Positions 5,334 through 5,886 of a stretch of 5,886 nucleotides of DNA are shown piece by piece (position 1 is the stretch's first letter; each line of letters starts with the position of its first letter). The notes below the pieces were generated by a model. It did no database searches and was not told the DNA's origin. It saw only the letters and a list, made by a program, of their open reading frames with translations. Source of the DNA: Phormidesmis priestleyi (GTDB taxonomy: Bacteria; Cyanobacteriota; Cyanobacteriia; Phormidesmidales; Phormidesmidaceae); contig QBMP01000110.1 in assembly GCA_003242115.1 (NCBI GenBank), forward strand, positions 6,953 through 12,838, read 5' to 3'. Both the position numbers and the translations under genes were made by a program.

Positions 5334-5886
5334 TCAGCTTTTGAGCTGAATGCCTTGGCTCGAAAACTCGGCGGCGTGAAGCTGCAAGTCAGGATCATTC
5401 ACGGTTTGGCGAATTTCAGTGAGGAGGCGCTGGGCTTGCTCTAGGGTTTGGGTGAGCGAAAATACGGTAGGGCCAGAACCGGACATGAGGGTGCCAATGC
5501 CGTTTTGGCGATGGGTGGCGTCGGTCATGATGGCTTTGAGATTAGCGACTTTGGGATGGGCAGGTAAGACTACTTTTTCGAGGTCATTGTATAGATGGTT
5601 GCCGATGTCATCCTGGTTTTGATGGCTGAGGGCTTGGACGATGGGGCCGGAGTGGACGCGCGATCGCCGCTCTGCCAAACTCGCCGTTTTGCTCAAGGGC
5701 AAATAGGTGTGCTCAAACTGCTGACGGTAGCTGCCGTAGGCCCAAGGCGTTGAAACCGAAAGGCTGGTGTATTTGGCGAGAACGGCGCAAAGCTTGGCCG
5801 AATTAGGAATCGGGTTAATTTCTTCGCCTCTGCCGGTAGCAATAGCACAGCCCCCCGCTAAGCAAAACGGCACATCCGAACCCAGT
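5334..5886 (-). CDS. ispE: 4-diphosphocytidyl-2-C-methyl-D-erythritol kinase, C-terminal part
   Basis: IspE phosphorylates CDP-methylerythritol with ATP in the cytoplasmic non-mevalonate (MEP) pathway, which supplies carotenoids, phytol and quinone tails. The frame enters from the right edge as [21 protein letters not shown], a hallmark of the enzyme whose Asp is the conserved catalytic-site aspartate. [13 protein letters not shown], then [16 protein letters not shown], and the GHMP-kinase motif 3 [11 protein letters not shown] (about 5486-5454) follow in order. About 183 residues are seen. Compared with ~310-320 for the family, the first ~130, including the Gly-rich ATP loop, lie outside the window. 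The codon at 5873 is an internal GTG (the V of SDVPF), not a start. It ends with TGA at 5336-5334, 68 nt before rpoZ. The gene appears intact in the part shown. Confidence 0.96.
   Translation of the reverse strand, partial: LGSDVPFCLAGGCAIATGRGEEINPIPNSAKLCAVLAKYTSLSVSTPWAYGSYRQQFEHTYLPLSKTASLAERRSRVHSGPIVQALSHQNQDDIGNHLYNDLEKVVLPAHPKVANLKAIMTDATHRQNGIGTLMSGSGPTVFSLTQTLEQAQRLLTEIRQTVNDPDLQLHAAEFSSQGIQLKS

Noticed and set aside
5419..5622. 67-codon + strand ORF opposite ispE
   Set aside because: It is a shadow of the well-supported ispE reading frame.

Overview
The window looks like chromosomal DNA of a cyanobacterium, probably filamentous or Leptolyngbya-like, though the genus is inference. 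Three things point there. The HIP1 octamer GCGATCGC occurs at least 11 times in 5.9 kb, against well under one expected by chance. The RNA polymerase omega subunit has the short cyanobacterial form. One gene encodes a DUF1818 protein, a family I know only from cyanobacteria and relatives.

Left block, + strand (1-2715). The 3' part of a histidine-phosphatase gene is followed 21 nt later by a complete acetate kinase gene (ackA), probably in one transcript. A weak hairpin plus T-run follows ackA. Next comes a gene for an exported SIMPL/DUF541 protein, which ends in an inverted repeat shared with the convergent minus-strand gene.

Middle, - strand (2809-3890). This locus encodes three tandem copies of a ~77-residue module, a Pro/Gly/Gln/Ser linker, and an M15-type zinc D-Ala-D-Ala carboxypeptidase-like domain. 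The repeats and the peptidase domain lie in different reading frames, so the gene carries a one-base frameshift in the linker (natural mutation or sequence error). No signal peptide is visible. The 243-bp gap upstream holds an 11-bp-period direct repeat and two hairpins that fit terminators for the minus-strand operon to its right.

Right block, - strand (4134-5886, transcribed right to left). The order is ispE (non-mevalonate isoprenoid pathway, 5' part outside the window), rpoZ (omega), an exported conserved protein of unknown function, and a DUF1818 protein. The spacings are 68, 27 and 4 nt, which suggests one operon, with the last two genes most tightly linked.

I see no mobile element, CRISPR array, rRNA or tRNA. 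Most of the window is ordinary core genome. The items most worth a second look are the frameshifted repeat/M15 locus, the direct repeats before its gene and before rpoZ, and the two uncharacterised proteins co-located with the omega subunit.
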